This document shows positions 35,489 through 46,524 of a stretch of 64,000 nt of DNA, piece after piece. The notes below the pieces were generated by a model. The model did no database searches. It was not told the origin of the DNA and was given only the letters and a program-made list of their open reading frames with translations. The stretch covers positions 206,392,001 to 206,456,000 of the forward strand of contig CM032228.1 of the NCBI GenBank assembly GCA_019009955.1, given 5' to 3'. Numbering within the stretch: the first letter of the stretch is position 1; each line of letters begins with the position of its first letter. Origin of the DNA: Riptortus pedestris. Lineage: Eukaryota; Arthropoda; Insecta; Hemiptera; Alydidae. The translations under genes and the position numbers were made by a program.

Positions 35489-36087
35489 TATTTATATATT
35501 CTTCAAATTTTATTGCAAGGGTCTCCAATAAAAAACATTTTCTTCGGTGCAAACTGTGTTGTAACTGCCCTACATGTTTCGTGGCTTATTTGCCACCTCA
35601 TCAGGGGCTATCTCATTTAAAAGAAAAATTTATAAAATATTAATAACATATTTAACACATCCCTTAATAATTATTTTGCTATATATTGTATTAGTAGGTG
35701 CCTGCATCTATGATATATTTATTAAATATAATTATATATTGCTACTTACATTTCTGAAGTGCTCGTTTCCTTTTACATTACGTTGCGACTGTCCTCACAG
35801 AGGAGTCATATGATACTGAGATGTTCCCGAGGTAGGTTAAGTCAGCAGATATAAAATCGATTATTTACAAGTGAATCTTGAACTCGATTATTTCGCGTCA
35901 TAATTTAAAGTCGATGTATTTAAGATAAAATGTTATAGAATATATGATTGAGGTATTTGATTTCTGTTTTTGTTTACTGCCCTTTTTCTATTTTTTATTA
36001 TGTTAATGTTCTCTTTTATTAAAGTTTGCACCGAAGCAAATGTTTTTTATTGGAAACCCTTAAAAATTTGAAGAATATATATATAAT
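35489..36087. mobile_element. Inverted-repeat element carrying a hammerhead motif
   Basis: Two arms of about 63-65 bp are inverted copies of each other: left 35489-35551 (CCAATAAAAAACATTTTCTT, CGGTGCAAACT) and right 36023-36087 (AGTTTGCACCGAAGCAAATG, TTTTTTATTGG). About 470 bp lie between them, with no protein. A hammerhead ribozyme motif sits just inside the left arm on the minus strand. This could be a MITE, a fragment of a Penelope-like element (which are known to carry hammerheads) or a retrozyme-like element. Confidence 0.6.
35567..35608 (-). ncRNA. Hammerhead ribozyme motif (type I-like)
   Basis: Read on the minus strand: stem I 5' strand GCCC; core CTGATGA; G; stem II GTGGC-AAATAA-GCCAC; core GAAA; minimal stem III CATG; cleavage triplet GTA; stem I 3' strand GGGC. 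All core bases of the hammerhead are present. Stem II has five perfect pairs and a loop like that of known arthropod and Penelope hammerheads; there is one extra G between CTGATGA and stem II. The tiny stem III is typical of the minimal or dimeric hammerheads in Penelope-like elements and retrozymes. Activity is not proven. Confidence 0.6.
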
Positions 36088-36918
36088 AGAGCTGTTTGAC
36101 CTATTGTATGCCCGTCCGTTTGAATGCTTATAGTAATCATCACTCGAATCTTAAGCCGGGTAAGAAATGTTTAATGCTACAGTGGTTTTAAGAGGAAATC
36201 CAATGAGGAATAATTGTGGGTTAGACAAAGACTGAAAAAAAAATACGAATAACTCATTTAATAAAAGAATATAGATGATTTGTAGGACATGTTTTTGTAC
36301 TTTACTCCTCAGACTTACCACTTCTCAAACTATTAACTAACATCATCTGTAATTTCAAAAGTTATTAAATAGCAAGAATTTATAGAATGTTCATAATTGG
36401 TTTCAATTGGCGGATTCATATGTGTACCTACATGGTGGAGTCCCATTGAAAACATTATGATAATTGACCTTGTAATAAGACGCTTCATGTACATTGAATT
36501 ATTGTAAATGTGAAATTAGTAAGAGAGAAGGTTTACATATGGCTGAAATTTGAATTACCGAAGTAACCCTGTTAAATTAAGAGTAAAGAAGAATTTTATA
36601 GAATAAATATTAGGATTTAAATTTAAATTTTGGAACTTTTTATTATAATATTTGTTTGTTTCAAAAACGGTCATATTCAGAATTTTTATTTTAATCCTTT
36701 TCTAAACCTTCAGTGCTCCTGGGCCAATAACGAATTTTTGTGATACATGAAAAGTTTGAATATGCCAAGTTTAATAAACAAATCTCTCTTTACACATATG
36801 TATGTTTGTTTGTGTGTTATTAGAAACTTTGGAAAAAAAATGTAAATTCGGAATTGGGTAGATAAATGAAGGGTCCGATTAATCCATGCCAATGTAAATA
36901 TAGTTATTTATTATACAA
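36088..36918. other. AT-rich non-coding stretch
   Basis: Nothing recognised. A 60-codon minus-strand frame at 36710-36892 has no coding character. Confidence 0.45.
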
Positions 36919-37020
36919 GTGACGAAAGTAGATCATTTTACAACTCGAGTGAAACGTTTACCCACATGAGCGAAGCGAGTGTGGTAATTTCACGAGAGTT
37001 GTAAATTCTACTTTCGTCAC
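36919..37020. repeat. Long imperfect hairpin
   Basis: GTGACGAAAGTAGA (from 36919) pairs perfectly with TCTACTTTCGTCAC (to 37020). Pairing continues inward with mismatches (TTACAACTCG against CGAGAGTTGTAA) to a loop around GCGAAGCG. The roughly 100-nt inverted repeat could be a small MITE, and it would fold as a miRNA-precursor-sized hairpin if transcribed. Confidence 0.65.
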
Positions 37021-38090
37021 GAGTGTAATATTAATTTTTTTCTGTAATCGTGTAATACATGATCAGATCCACCTAACCAGAGTATGAACAAAAATAGGAT
37101 GTTGTGAAGATTATGGTATGTTGTTGGTAGGTTATAAGCATGGTTGTGAAAGGTTATAAGCATAGTTATAAAACAACTAGTGATGATTGTGAAGTAGTGC
37201 AGTTATAAACAAGTGCAGGTTATAAACAAGGAAGGTAATTATTATTATATTTAAATTTTAAAATATATTGATTATTTCCACCAATAATTCATTCACATTT
37301 CAATTTATTTTGTTAAAATAAATTCTTACAATGTTAAGAAACATTCAAAAGCATTTAATTCCCAACTTCAAATTATTTTTTAATTTATACTTATTACTAA
37401 TTAAGAAGACAATTCACTTTCTTCACTTGTGAAGAAAGTGATTACTTTCTTCACTCTATTGCAAAATGTTTCACTTTCTTCACTCATTTCAGTTTAGTAA
37501 TGTTACCATTATTCAACGGTTACAGAAAAAAATTATTTTGCTGCCCAAACAGCAGGGACCAGTTTTTGTTCATAGTTTTTTATACGGCCGCACCAAAAAA
37601 TCTCCCAGGCCATCTTCTGTCTCAAAACTATTTGAATGAAATTCATCATAACAATAATTAAAAAGAAAGGACATTTTGACTTCATGTTCTCCTTGTCCAC
37701 CAAGCATAAATACCATTGAATATTTTGGGTTCAATTGCAAGAAGGTATTTATGATACGTGAATATTTCCATTGACTTTAGCTCAGGCTATGAGCTTTATT
37801 TAATGTGTTTTTGGTGGGGGAGTTTATAGCTATATTTAGTCCTTCATATTCATTTTACAGCTCGTTTAAGCACTGATGATGAAGTTATAGGCTTGAATGG
37901 GCATTCAGCTATTAAATAGTTATTCTGTTGTTTATTAATCTTGAAGCCCAATCTTCATTTCCAAGTTAATATAGCAATAATTAAGTTTACCCTAAAACCC
38001 CATGCAAGTTATTAACATAACTCCGAAGTTGGATTATTTCCAAAATTGAATAATAAAGTCTCTTTTGAACTATAATTAAAGTGTATTTTA
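37021..38090. other. Non-coding stretch with a short palindrome
   Basis: Contains CACTTTCTTCAC-TT-GTGAAGAAAGTG at 37415-37440 (near-perfect 26-bp palindrome), with two more copies of CACTTTCTTCAC or ACTTTCTTCACT just downstream (37442-37485). Otherwise AT-rich without a recognised element. Confidence 0.55.
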
Positions 38091-38202
38091 GTGGAAATCA
38101 GCTGATGAGGTTGTACTCATGATGCGATTTTCGAAATTTTTCTTCAAACGTCCATCGATCCAACCCAGGAGATGACGAAAATGAGGTCCGTTCAAAACTG
38201 TA

Positions 38203-38237
<35 letters not shown>

Positions 38238-38685
38238 ATATATATTTGTCTGTTACCGCTCTAGCGGTCGCAATTTTTGTTTGATCGTTACCAAACTCGA
38301 TATTTAGTCGTTTTATGTAAAAAGAAAGATCAAGTTCGTTAACGGCTGAAATCGGACTAGTGGGAGGGGGAGTTTAGAGGGGAGGATTTTCGAAAAATCG
38401 AAATATCTCCGTTACTATACGTCGGATCAAAAAATTGTACAAAATCAATCATATTGCAAATTAAATTTACTATAAATATTGTTATATACGTTTATTCCCT
38501 ATCTTGAATATTAACCGAGATATTTGCATTTTTATGAAATTTGGGCCGAAACCGGATTTTTGAATTTCCGTGAAAAGTTAGTTCGGCCCTTTGCCGTAAC
38601 CGTTCGGCTCTCCTATGGAGATTTCTCTATTGTATAACTTCACGTGGGAAATCTGCTTAGCTTACGCAGCCCCTGCGTGACAGAC
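38091..38685 (+). mobile_element. HINE copy with ATCT microsatellite
   Basis: The 5' palindrome is half deleted (starts TTTTAGTGGAAATCAGC). The central tract is (ATCT)n then TA (38195-38245) rather than pure TA. The 3' terminus ends GTGACAGAC at 38685. Confidence 0.7.
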
Positions 38686-40235
38686 TTTTTTATATGAACA
38701 AAAACTGAAACTAACTCTTTTACTTGATACTAACTGATACTGATACTCTTTTCAGTCCTCGAAGTCCATTGAAGAACACATACACTTTGGAAATTAAATA
38801 GTTAATAATTATAATGGGTGGGGGGGGGGAGGGGATGATAATGCTTTAGAAAGTTTCCTTGGGGATTACACCCTTGGCATTAATTTTCCGGAGTCCGAAG
38901 GGGTTTCCAGGAAGACCGGGATTGTTAGGGATTAGATTAAGGACTAATTATCTAATTGAAGATTCAATTTATAACTGAAAGGTCCTAATATTTCTGTTTA
39001 AATGTAACGAAAAATATGAATTTTAAATTTAAATCACCAATATTTTTATAAGAAATAGATTAATTAATAACTTTATCTACCAATACTAAGGAATTCAAGA
39101 GTCAGTAGCATCAGTTTTAAAGGTTATCCCACAAAATTAAGGCTGTGCTCAACGCGGTTTTTAAAAGTATCCTGAATGTCAGCCGATCATACATTGGAGA
39201 TGACTAATATGGCGTTATTTTTAAATTTCTCCCTTGCTCCTGCCAGTGCGATATTCACTTCACAGCGTACTAAATAAGGAAAAATTTATCTTCAAATGCG
39301 CTGAGGACGTGCCGCTTGTTTTCTGTTATTCTTGTTGCGATATGTCTAGGAGCGTCCTTCCTGCTCCAGTGTAACGTTTCTTTCAGGTAATATGAGAACA
39401 AAATTTATATTTTATAAGATATTCTCTTCAAACAACGTTTTTCAACTGACTTTTATCAAAAGAACGTGTGCCGAACAAACTTGGCTTCACGGCCGTATCC
39501 GAAGAGTGTTGGAAATACACTTTATTATATATTTCCGTTAAACTCTACTTTGTCCTAGGTTAGCACTTGGAGCGCAAGAACGCTTGTAGCACACGCCTAG
39601 CCGAAGAGATCTGAAAGATCAAAACGATTATAATGTGTATATTTTATACTTGTAAAGAACGGAGTAGGTAGTCAGGAGGGACCTGTTTTAGCAAGGACTT
39701 CTAATCGACTTAGTGTGCTAATTCTGAGGTAGGCGGCACAACAATTAAGAGTTTAGGGTACAAATCAAATTTCACTTTCCAAGTGCTAAGTTAAACCATT
39801 TACTAACGGCCTAACTTTAAATAGGGCACATTTTTTTTTTTTTTTTATAAATTATTTTTTAGAAAATTTTCTCTCACGCTGTTGCCGCTTTAAGATTTTA
39901 ATATTTTATTTTTTTCAAAACATCTTTGTTATGTTGTAGGAGCCTTTTAGAATTCAGCCGTGTTATAAACTGTTGAGGTTGTAGTCATGACGTGATTTTC
40001 AAAAAATTTCTTCGAACTTCTTACAACAGTTACATTTATATACCTATTTTACTGTTAAGACCCATTTTAAGCGCCTACTACAGTCAGTTTAAATTATATG
40101 CCCCCAATCAAGGCACTGAAACGACTGGCCAGAGTTCTATTAGCAACCTGAAGACTAGCCCGCAACTCTGATTTGTTGTGTTGGTCATTGCTAGAGCTGT
40201 TTAAGGCGCGCATATAGCATGTTATAAGTTGAAAT
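38686..40235. other. Mostly unannotated stretch
   Basis: A G-run at about 38817-38834 and a T-run at about 39829-39847 are low complexity. A 5' HINE fragment lies at 39968-40020 (GGTTGTAGTCATGACGTGAT). No gene is recognised. Confidence 0.45.
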
Positions 40236-41115
40236 GTTTTATTTAATTTTTTTTTTATTTATTTATTCATGGACACCACATTGAAGGTGATTTGCCCTTA
40301 CAAGAATAACAACAAGTAACAATAAAAAATACCTTAACAATAAGTAATAATCACAAATACCTTAACAACAAGTAACAATAAGAAATACCTTAACTGCAAG
40401 TAACAATAACAAATACCTTAACAACAAGTAACAATAACAAATACATTAACAACAAGTAACAATAACAAATACCTTAACAACAAGTAACAATAACAAATAC
40501 ATTAACAACAAGTAACAATAACAAATACCTTAACAACAAGTAATAATAACAAATACCTTAACAACAAGTAAAAATAACAAATACCTTAACAACAAGTAAC
40601 AATAACAAATACATTCACAATAAGTAATAATAACAAATACCTTAACAACAAGTAAAAATAACAAATACCTTAACAGCAAGTAACAATAATAAATACCTTA
40701 ACAACATGTAACAATAACAAATACATTCACAATAAGTAATAATAACAAATACCTTATTAACAAGTAATAATAACAGATACCTTAACAACAAGTAAAAATA
40801 ACAAATACCTTAACAACAAGTAACAATAACAAATACCTTAACAACAAGTTATAATAACAAATACCTTAAAAAAAAAATAGTGCATAGTTGGTGGATGATT
40901 AATAGTATAATTTGAAATTTTGTTGCACACCACAGACTTAATTTGTATGTTAAATGTTGTCATATATTTGAATTTTGTGTAGGTATGAGAATATGTTGTT
41001 AATGTGTGGGCTGCCTTCCGTCAAAAGTTCGTGTAAATCGTAGGGGAAGTCCTGGTGTTGTCGTTTTCGGCATTCTGTCAGTATATGTCTTATCGTCAAG
41101 GGACCTATACTCACA
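40236..41115 (-). pseudogene. Jockey-like LINE 3' end, copy 2, with minisatellite in 3'UTR
   Basis: On the minus strand the frame from about 41115 reads GPLTIRHILTECRKRQHQDF and then LLTEGSPHINNIFSYLHKIQ, ending with a stop at 40950. It is clearly related to copy 1 at 32534. The 3'UTR contains a 28-bp tandem array, then TGGTGTCCATGAATAAATAA and an A-rich tail (40236-40269). The copy is 5'-truncated at a (CA)n tract. Confidence 0.65.
40303..40868. repeat. 28-bp minisatellite (about 20 units)
   Basis: Unit of 28 bp containing ACAACAAGTAACAATAACAA followed by ATACCTTA, with small variations (ATACATTA, AGTAAAAATA). It lies between the LINE ORF end and the LINE poly-A tail, so it is part of that copy's 3'UTR. 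Confidence 0.9.
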
Positions 41116-41161
41116 AACATACGCGTCAAACACGCGCGTGCGCACACACATGCACACACCC

Positions 41162-41192
<31 letters not shown>
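41112..41192. repeat. (CA)n microsatellite
   Basis: CA-rich tract, purest at 41164-41192, at the 5' truncation point of LINE copy 2. Long Cys/Val or Thr/His frames across it are artefacts. Confidence 0.85.
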
Positions 41193-41195
<3 letters not shown>

Positions 41196-42476
41196 GTACA
41201 CGACCACAGGTTTTATTATAAATAATTATTTTGGTTTTTGAGCTAAAATTCATTTTCATTTTATACATTTATGTGAAACTAATTTTAATCATAGTTTAGG
41301 CAAGCTGTCTTTTTAATCTCATTCTCAGGCTAAATATATAGTAGTCCCCTGCCTTTGTACTCACCAACTATAGCTCGTCGTCGTATTTAGAGCATTTAAC
41401 CTCAGAGCCAAAATGATTAGTCACGAAACATTACATGTAGTAAAATCGCCAGATACAATTTGGTGAAGTGTTCATATTCTGTAGAAATGACCACCAAAAT
41501 AACTGGAGAGTTTGATAAATGTCGTTATCTTATCTTCACTAGAAGAGATAGTGTAAATCTCACCTATTTTTCTCAGCTTTTCTGGAAGTGCTCCCTTGGA
41601 ACCAGAGAATACAGAATACCACCCAGAGAAATCGATAAAAATAACTACTACAAATTCTCTGGCAACGATAGTAGAAAATGATGAGTATAATAAATCTGTC
41701 CATGCACATGATGAATATTACCAAACATACTGCAATATAAAGAAAACACACTTTCAAAATATATTATTGTCGGGAACAATTGTCAAAAAATAATCTATCG
41801 CGTCTTTTTAGACTGGTGGCAAGTTGCTAATCTTCTGTCAAGCATACCATTTAAATTGGAACTTCAATTATTATATATTATATTAAACTAATGAAAAAGA
41901 CCTTTATCAATGAATAGAATTCTAAAAACTAACAACATTAATGTAAAAATGATTGTCTTGAACATTTACTTCCTAAGTAACATCTAATATTCTGAGTAAA
42001 TTTAAAAAAAAAATAAACCATTGAATTTTAAGAAGCAATTTAATTTCATGTAAACAATTATACTCAATTCTCTGATTGTTGTTGAGATGTATTATTAGAC
42101 AGTCCCTGTGAAAATAATAATATGTATTCTGGAATAACAATGATATTAACAGTAATTAATAATTCATGCAGTGATTATTTGCGATGAATGAATTTGTGGA
42201 ATAACTCTAAGCAATTGTCATTCAGTAAATATATGTAGTATAAATCTACGTCTATTTTTCATTTATATATCTACAAATGAATTCATTCCACTTAAAAGCA
42301 CGTACTATCCTTATCTTTGGTGGTTGTCTGTCACGTAGGTTGAAAAGAAACTACTCAGTTTTCCGATGTTTCGGTCAAATTTATTACCTTTGTCAAGTCC
42401 TGAAATATTAAACATTATTAATATCAAATAGAGTTAATCGATTTCTTTCTATTATTAAAGGGTGACTCAGTTTTGC
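41193..42476. other. AT-rich non-coding stretch
   Basis: Overlapping open frames of 65-73 codons at 41460-41793 occur on both strands. None has a recognised domain. Confidence 0.45.
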
Positions 42477-42510
42477 CATGTGAGTTAAAGCGTTAGCCTT
42501 AATCTCACAT
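42477..42510 (+). mobile_element. SINE head fragment
   Basis: GCCATGTGAGTTAAAGCGTT with the following AATCTCACATG matches the head of the intron 3 SINE. It stops shortly before the TTAA that borders the piggyBac-like element. Confidence 0.55.
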
Positions 42511-42803
42511 GATACACTCATTAACCTTCCACAGGTCACGCCGTTGTATTTTGTACAACGCCTGGCTTATTTCTAATGCACCGCACTTCCTGTGAACTTC
42601 TCAGGAAATTGGCTCCGCCTATTCCTCAGGAAACTATTCTACTAACCATCTCTGCCTCCCTTACTTTTTTGCTTTGGCTAGTATTTTGTCTGTTTACAAT
42701 TTTGTCAGTATTTGTCTGACTGTTGTACAGAATACAACGCGCGACCGCTCTCGTTCCGAACCTGTTCCGTATCGTGTATCTTCAATTTGCTGGATTTTAC
42801 ACA

Positions 42804-43173
42804 ATGTAAGTAAACATATAATTGTTTTTTGTCACTTTAAATTTGTATGAGTGGAATATTACACATTATGAATTATTTTATTAGGTGGAGCCCTGTAAAA
42901 CTTGAAGACATCCCTAGAATTTTACAAGAATTAGAAGATGAAGAAAATCAGAGAAATGCTAATAATCAATCAACTCCGGCTTTTGAGGAAAGTGATTCTG
43001 ATTTGAGTGAAGAAGAAATCACTAATGAAGACCACGATTCTGAAACTGAGGTTGAGGGTAGTGAAGATGAAGAGGTGGAAACAAGGGTTGAAGATTTTTA
43101 TGTTGGGAAGGATAAAGTTACAAAGTGGAGTAAATCACCTTCTAAATCTTCTAAAACTAAGAAAAAAATATAG
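42804..43173 (+). pseudogene. PiggyBac-like transposase, N-terminal part
   Basis: The start codon appears split by a 79-bp intron: AT at 42804-42805, donor GTAAGT at 42806, acceptor TTTTATTAG ending at 42884, then GTGGAGCCC. This gives MWSPVKLEDIPRILQELEDE, followed by an acidic region and DFYVGKDKVTKWSKSP, the motif common before the catalytic domain in piggyBac transposases. The frame ends early at 43173 because an A run near 43160-43168 lacks one base relative to the downstream frame. Confidence 0.65.
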
Positions 43174-43526
43174 TGAAAATTTTACCTGGACCCAGACAAA
43201 TAGTAAAAGATGCCGTCTCTCCAAGTGATGTATTTTCAAAACTTTTTGATGCAAACATCATTGATGAAATTCTGAGACATACCAATTCAAAAATCAAAAC
43301 ATTACGCCCTCAGTATGGACGGCCACGTGATTGTTCTGATCTAACGAGAGATGAACTATTGGCTACTATCGGGATTCTTATTCAAATCGGCCTGAAAAAA
43401 GGGCGAATGGTAAATGTTGAAGAGTTATGGGCAAAGGATGGGACGGGAATGATACTTCTGAGAGTGGCCATGAGTTCCCGCAGATTTTTACTAGGGGAAG
43501 CCTTAGTAACACTTGTTGGAATTTAA
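43173..43526 (+). pseudogene. PiggyBac-like transposase, continuation in shifted frame
   Basis: Continues the previous entry: KILPGPRQIVKDAVSPSDVF, then TRDELLATIGILIQIGLKKG and ELWAKDGTG...MSSRRFLL, the conserved first segment of the piggyBac transposase core. It then diverges and stops at 43526. The catalytic Asp residues lie beyond this point and are absent, so the protein cannot be active. Confidence 0.7.
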
Positions 43527-43787
43527 TAAAAATACTAACATCGTTTCTCAGACCCGTTTGAAATTACGAGCCGCTTAAACGTCTTAATTTTTATAGTGTA
43601 AAATACAATCCTTATCTTTTATTTGTATTTTATTGAAAATTGAGTGATGAAATGAGCACCCCATCTACATTGTTACCGATTAATCGATACACAAATGTAT
43701 TCACTTGTATTCTTAAGAGTAGACAATCCTTATCGCTTGTACAATTCACGAGTATTTCGAAAACGAAATACAACATATTCCTTCTAA
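43527..43787. other. AT-rich spacer
   Basis: Nothing recognised; the expected piggyBac right end is not visible. Confidence 0.4.
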
Positions 43788-44135
43788 CTACATTGAAACG
43801 TGACAAGGTTTAGCAACCAGAGCTACACGATCAAGGCCCATTTTCAATTCAGGCAGAAAAGTTTGATGTACTTTGGTTAGATCTTTCGCTAGGCGAGACT
43901 GGGCTTTCGATGTATAATCTAGGACAAACTTGAGTAAGCAGGAAAGTTTAAAGGATGTTTGACAGACCTTTCGTTCGATAAATAGATGAACGTCTAAATC
44001 GCTGCATGAACAGATGTCTAACCAAAGTGTTCTTGTGCAATCCTTAAATCCAGAAATCGCTCCTAGTCTTGTACAACATGTCAGTGTTGCGGGTTTGTCT
44101 ACCCCGGAAATTTTGAAGACCATTTTAAAGCACAT
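43788..44135 (-). CDS. Unassigned 115-codon open frame
   Basis: The minus-strand frame starts MCFKMVFKISGVDKPATLTC and ends with ELKMGLDRVALVAKPCHVSM. It has several cysteines and a balanced residue composition, unlike the AT-driven frames elsewhere. There is no recognised domain, splice signal or poly-A signal. It could be an exon, a transposon relic or chance. Confidence 0.25.
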   Translation of the reverse strand: MCFKMVFKISGVDKPATLTCCTRLGAISGFKDCTRTLWLDICSCSDLDVHLFIERKVCQTSFKLSCLLKFVLDYTSKAQSRLAKDLTKVHQTFLPELKMGLDRVALVAKPCHVSM

Positions 44136-45429
44136 ACCGATTACGAGATCTTATTAAAACATTCTATTGCAAAAACTAAATATTTATAAATGTTTCGTCT
44201 TAATTTAATGATTTTTAAATGCTGGTCTGCAGTATTGCTTTCTTTCTTTTTCTTTTGTGGAGCAGTACCATTAATATGAAAAGATGAAACCTGAATGATA
44301 AAGGAGATAAAAGTATATATATTTTTTAAAAATATATCGTATCCGTACTAAACAATCATTCTATCCCTAAATTATTAAAGTCTGTCACTCAGACGCTACG
44401 TAAATGAAGCTGATTTCCCAGGTGCCGCATAGCACACTACTGATATCACACCACATATTATCTATTTATACGAAAAAACCTATGAGTTGAGTTACAAAAA
44501 CATGCATAGAATAACAATTGTAGAGCATCAATAGCTTAACAAGATTGGTTCTACAACATTTTACGATCCGAGTCATAATAACGGAGATAATTAGAATTTC
44601 CGAATTTTCCCATCTAAACCCCCACCATTCCAAGTCCTATTTAAGTCAATAACAAATATGAACTTTAGCTTTGACTGAAAGGGTTAAATTTCGAGCAAGG
44701 TAGAGATCAAATAAACATTTCTAGTAAAGAACGAAAAATCTTAATTGTCGAAGTCATCAGCGCATAACGTATTTGCATGTCTCTCTCAAAGAAAAAGTTC
44801 AAAGGAAACCGTATTTGCGATTTAACGTAAGTGGTTCATGATATACCAGCTTATTGTTAATATGACAAGAGTGGGAGTGGGCGATTTTATTAATCCTGAA
44901 TGTGCTATTATCTGAGTACGTAGTTTCAGTTTCATGCTTTAGAATATTGCAGGCAAATTTTATTTTGATGCTTTAATCAATGTATTGTATTAGTAAAAGC
45001 TAAGTTAAGACTTTGAACACGTAAATATTTTTTTTAATTAAGCATAGAAACTATTCGTGGGAGGGAAAATGTGAACAACTTCCTATATCGTTTATGACAT
45101 ACAGTTTACCAATAAAGTGCCTGCCAATCTTTGCCGTTTAAGAATAAAATAATATTGAAATTTTTTGATATTGGTTCGTTTCTTTACCACGGAGCTTCCC
45201 TTGAATAACAAGGGAAAGTTCCAGCTGTCATAGTTCCAATAATCCATGGGCGTTATCTATCAAAATGCGAATGCCCATAATAGTCCAATAATCCAAATGA
45301 GCTTTGAGCTGGGCATTACTCAAAATATAAAATATGTGTTCATTTATGCTAGGTTATTGTAATGCAATCTCAGATTCATTACAATTTATCATGATATGCC
45401 TATATGTAAAACTCTTTAATGAGTACTAA
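44136..45429. other. Non-coding stretch with an old HINE
   Basis: A degraded inverted HINE lies at 44380-44650 (GTCTGTCACTCAGACGCTAC at its 3' end, AACGGAGATAATTAGAATTT, CCCCCACCATTCC). The remainder is AT-rich without recognised elements. Confidence 0.45.
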
Positions 45430-46473
45430 TATAATTGTTGACTTCCGATATAGTTTCTAGCATATATCTCGTGTATACTTCGTTGAACGACAAAAGTGAA
45501 TATAACAAATGTTACTCTAAATAACAAAATAAACACCTTTATGCTTGTTTGCCAAACAACCAATAGGAAACGAAGTACGTATAGCTTTCATACAGAGCCT
45601 CCATTACACCCCCTACTCCTGGTCGTCCCTAGAAATTTCGATGTAACTTATATTTATAGAAGAGTTAATGCTATTTCACATACCGAAAATTGTTAAATTC
45701 GGTTCATTCGTTGGTATCCAATAAAATTGTTGTCTCTCGCTTTAGTTTGTAGTGTATATCTCATTTATACTTTGATATACGAGAATACTGTATATATCAA
45801 AAGCCACTTTTAAAAACAAAATAAACCACTTTTGTCATGTGTACGTTTGCCGAAAAATAATTGGAAAAGAAATCGTGCGATTTTTCATTTCAGGCCTGCC
45901 TTATAACTCCCACCCCTACTAGTTCTTAGTAATTGCGATACAGCTTATTAACATGGGGGAGTTTAGTGCTGATTTACATACCTAAATTTGATTAGTTCGG
46001 TTCAGTATTTTGTGTCTAATAAAATTGCTGACTTTCCCTGTAGTTTTTAGCTTATATCTCATTTACACTTCGGTATACGGCAACAAATATAAAAAAACGT
46101 TACTTTAAATAACAAAATAAACAACTTTTGTGATGTGCATTTTTTGTCGAAAAACCAATAGGAAATGAAATATTGCAATTTTTCATTTCAGATCTCCCTT
46201 ATAACCCCCACTCTTGTTCGTCTCTGAGAATATTAGTACAGCCTAAGAATAACAGAATATTATAATAAGAATAATAGAATATTAGTCTATGTTGGGTTAG
46301 TAGTAATATACGTACCAAGTTTCATAAAATTTGGTTCTGTAGTTTGGGCGAGAAAATGTAACAAACAAACAAATAAACTAGCCAAAAATTGCAGATAGCG
46401 AGTCTATGGTATGTGAAACGAAAAAGTATCGTGAAATTTCGAGGAAAAAAATAAATCTACAGACAGACGTTAC

Positions 46474-46478
<5 letters not shown>
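45430..46478 (+). mobile_element. Interspersed repeat family B, copy 3 (5'-truncated)
   Basis: Has the same internal repeat units as the 8009-9300 copy (CAAATGTTACTCTAAATAAC; TTATAACCCCCACTCTTGTT) and the same 3' end (CAAACAAACAAATAAAC, then CTACAGACAGACGTTACAAT), running into a TA tract at 46478-46521. It is more diverged than copies 1 and 2. Confidence 0.6.

Positions 46479-46521
<43 letters not shown>

Positions 46522-46524
<3 letters not shown>

Larger units (their letters stand above)
42521..43526 (+). mobile_element. PiggyBac-like element, 5' part
   Basis: A TTAA at 42521 is followed by CCTTCCACAGGTCACGCCGT, a plausible 5' terminus. Subterminal inverted repeats built on GTTGTA...TACAAC occur at 42542-42560 and 42723-42741. 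A transposase gene follows (next two entries). No matching right end was found, so the 3' part is deleted. Confidence 0.6.

Noticed and set aside
40303..40868. CRISPR-like regular repeats of 28 bp
   Set aside because: Units are contiguous with no unique spacers, in a eukaryotic LINE 3'UTR: a minisatellite.
40950..41268. Cys/Val-repeat frames and Thr/His frames near 41.0-41.3 kb
   Set aside because: Products of the CA tract; only the part below about 41115 is LINE coding sequence.
43007..43228. 73-codon plus-strand frame inside the piggyBac-like gene
   Set aside because: Shadow frame of the acidic region; conserved motifs are in the two other frames.
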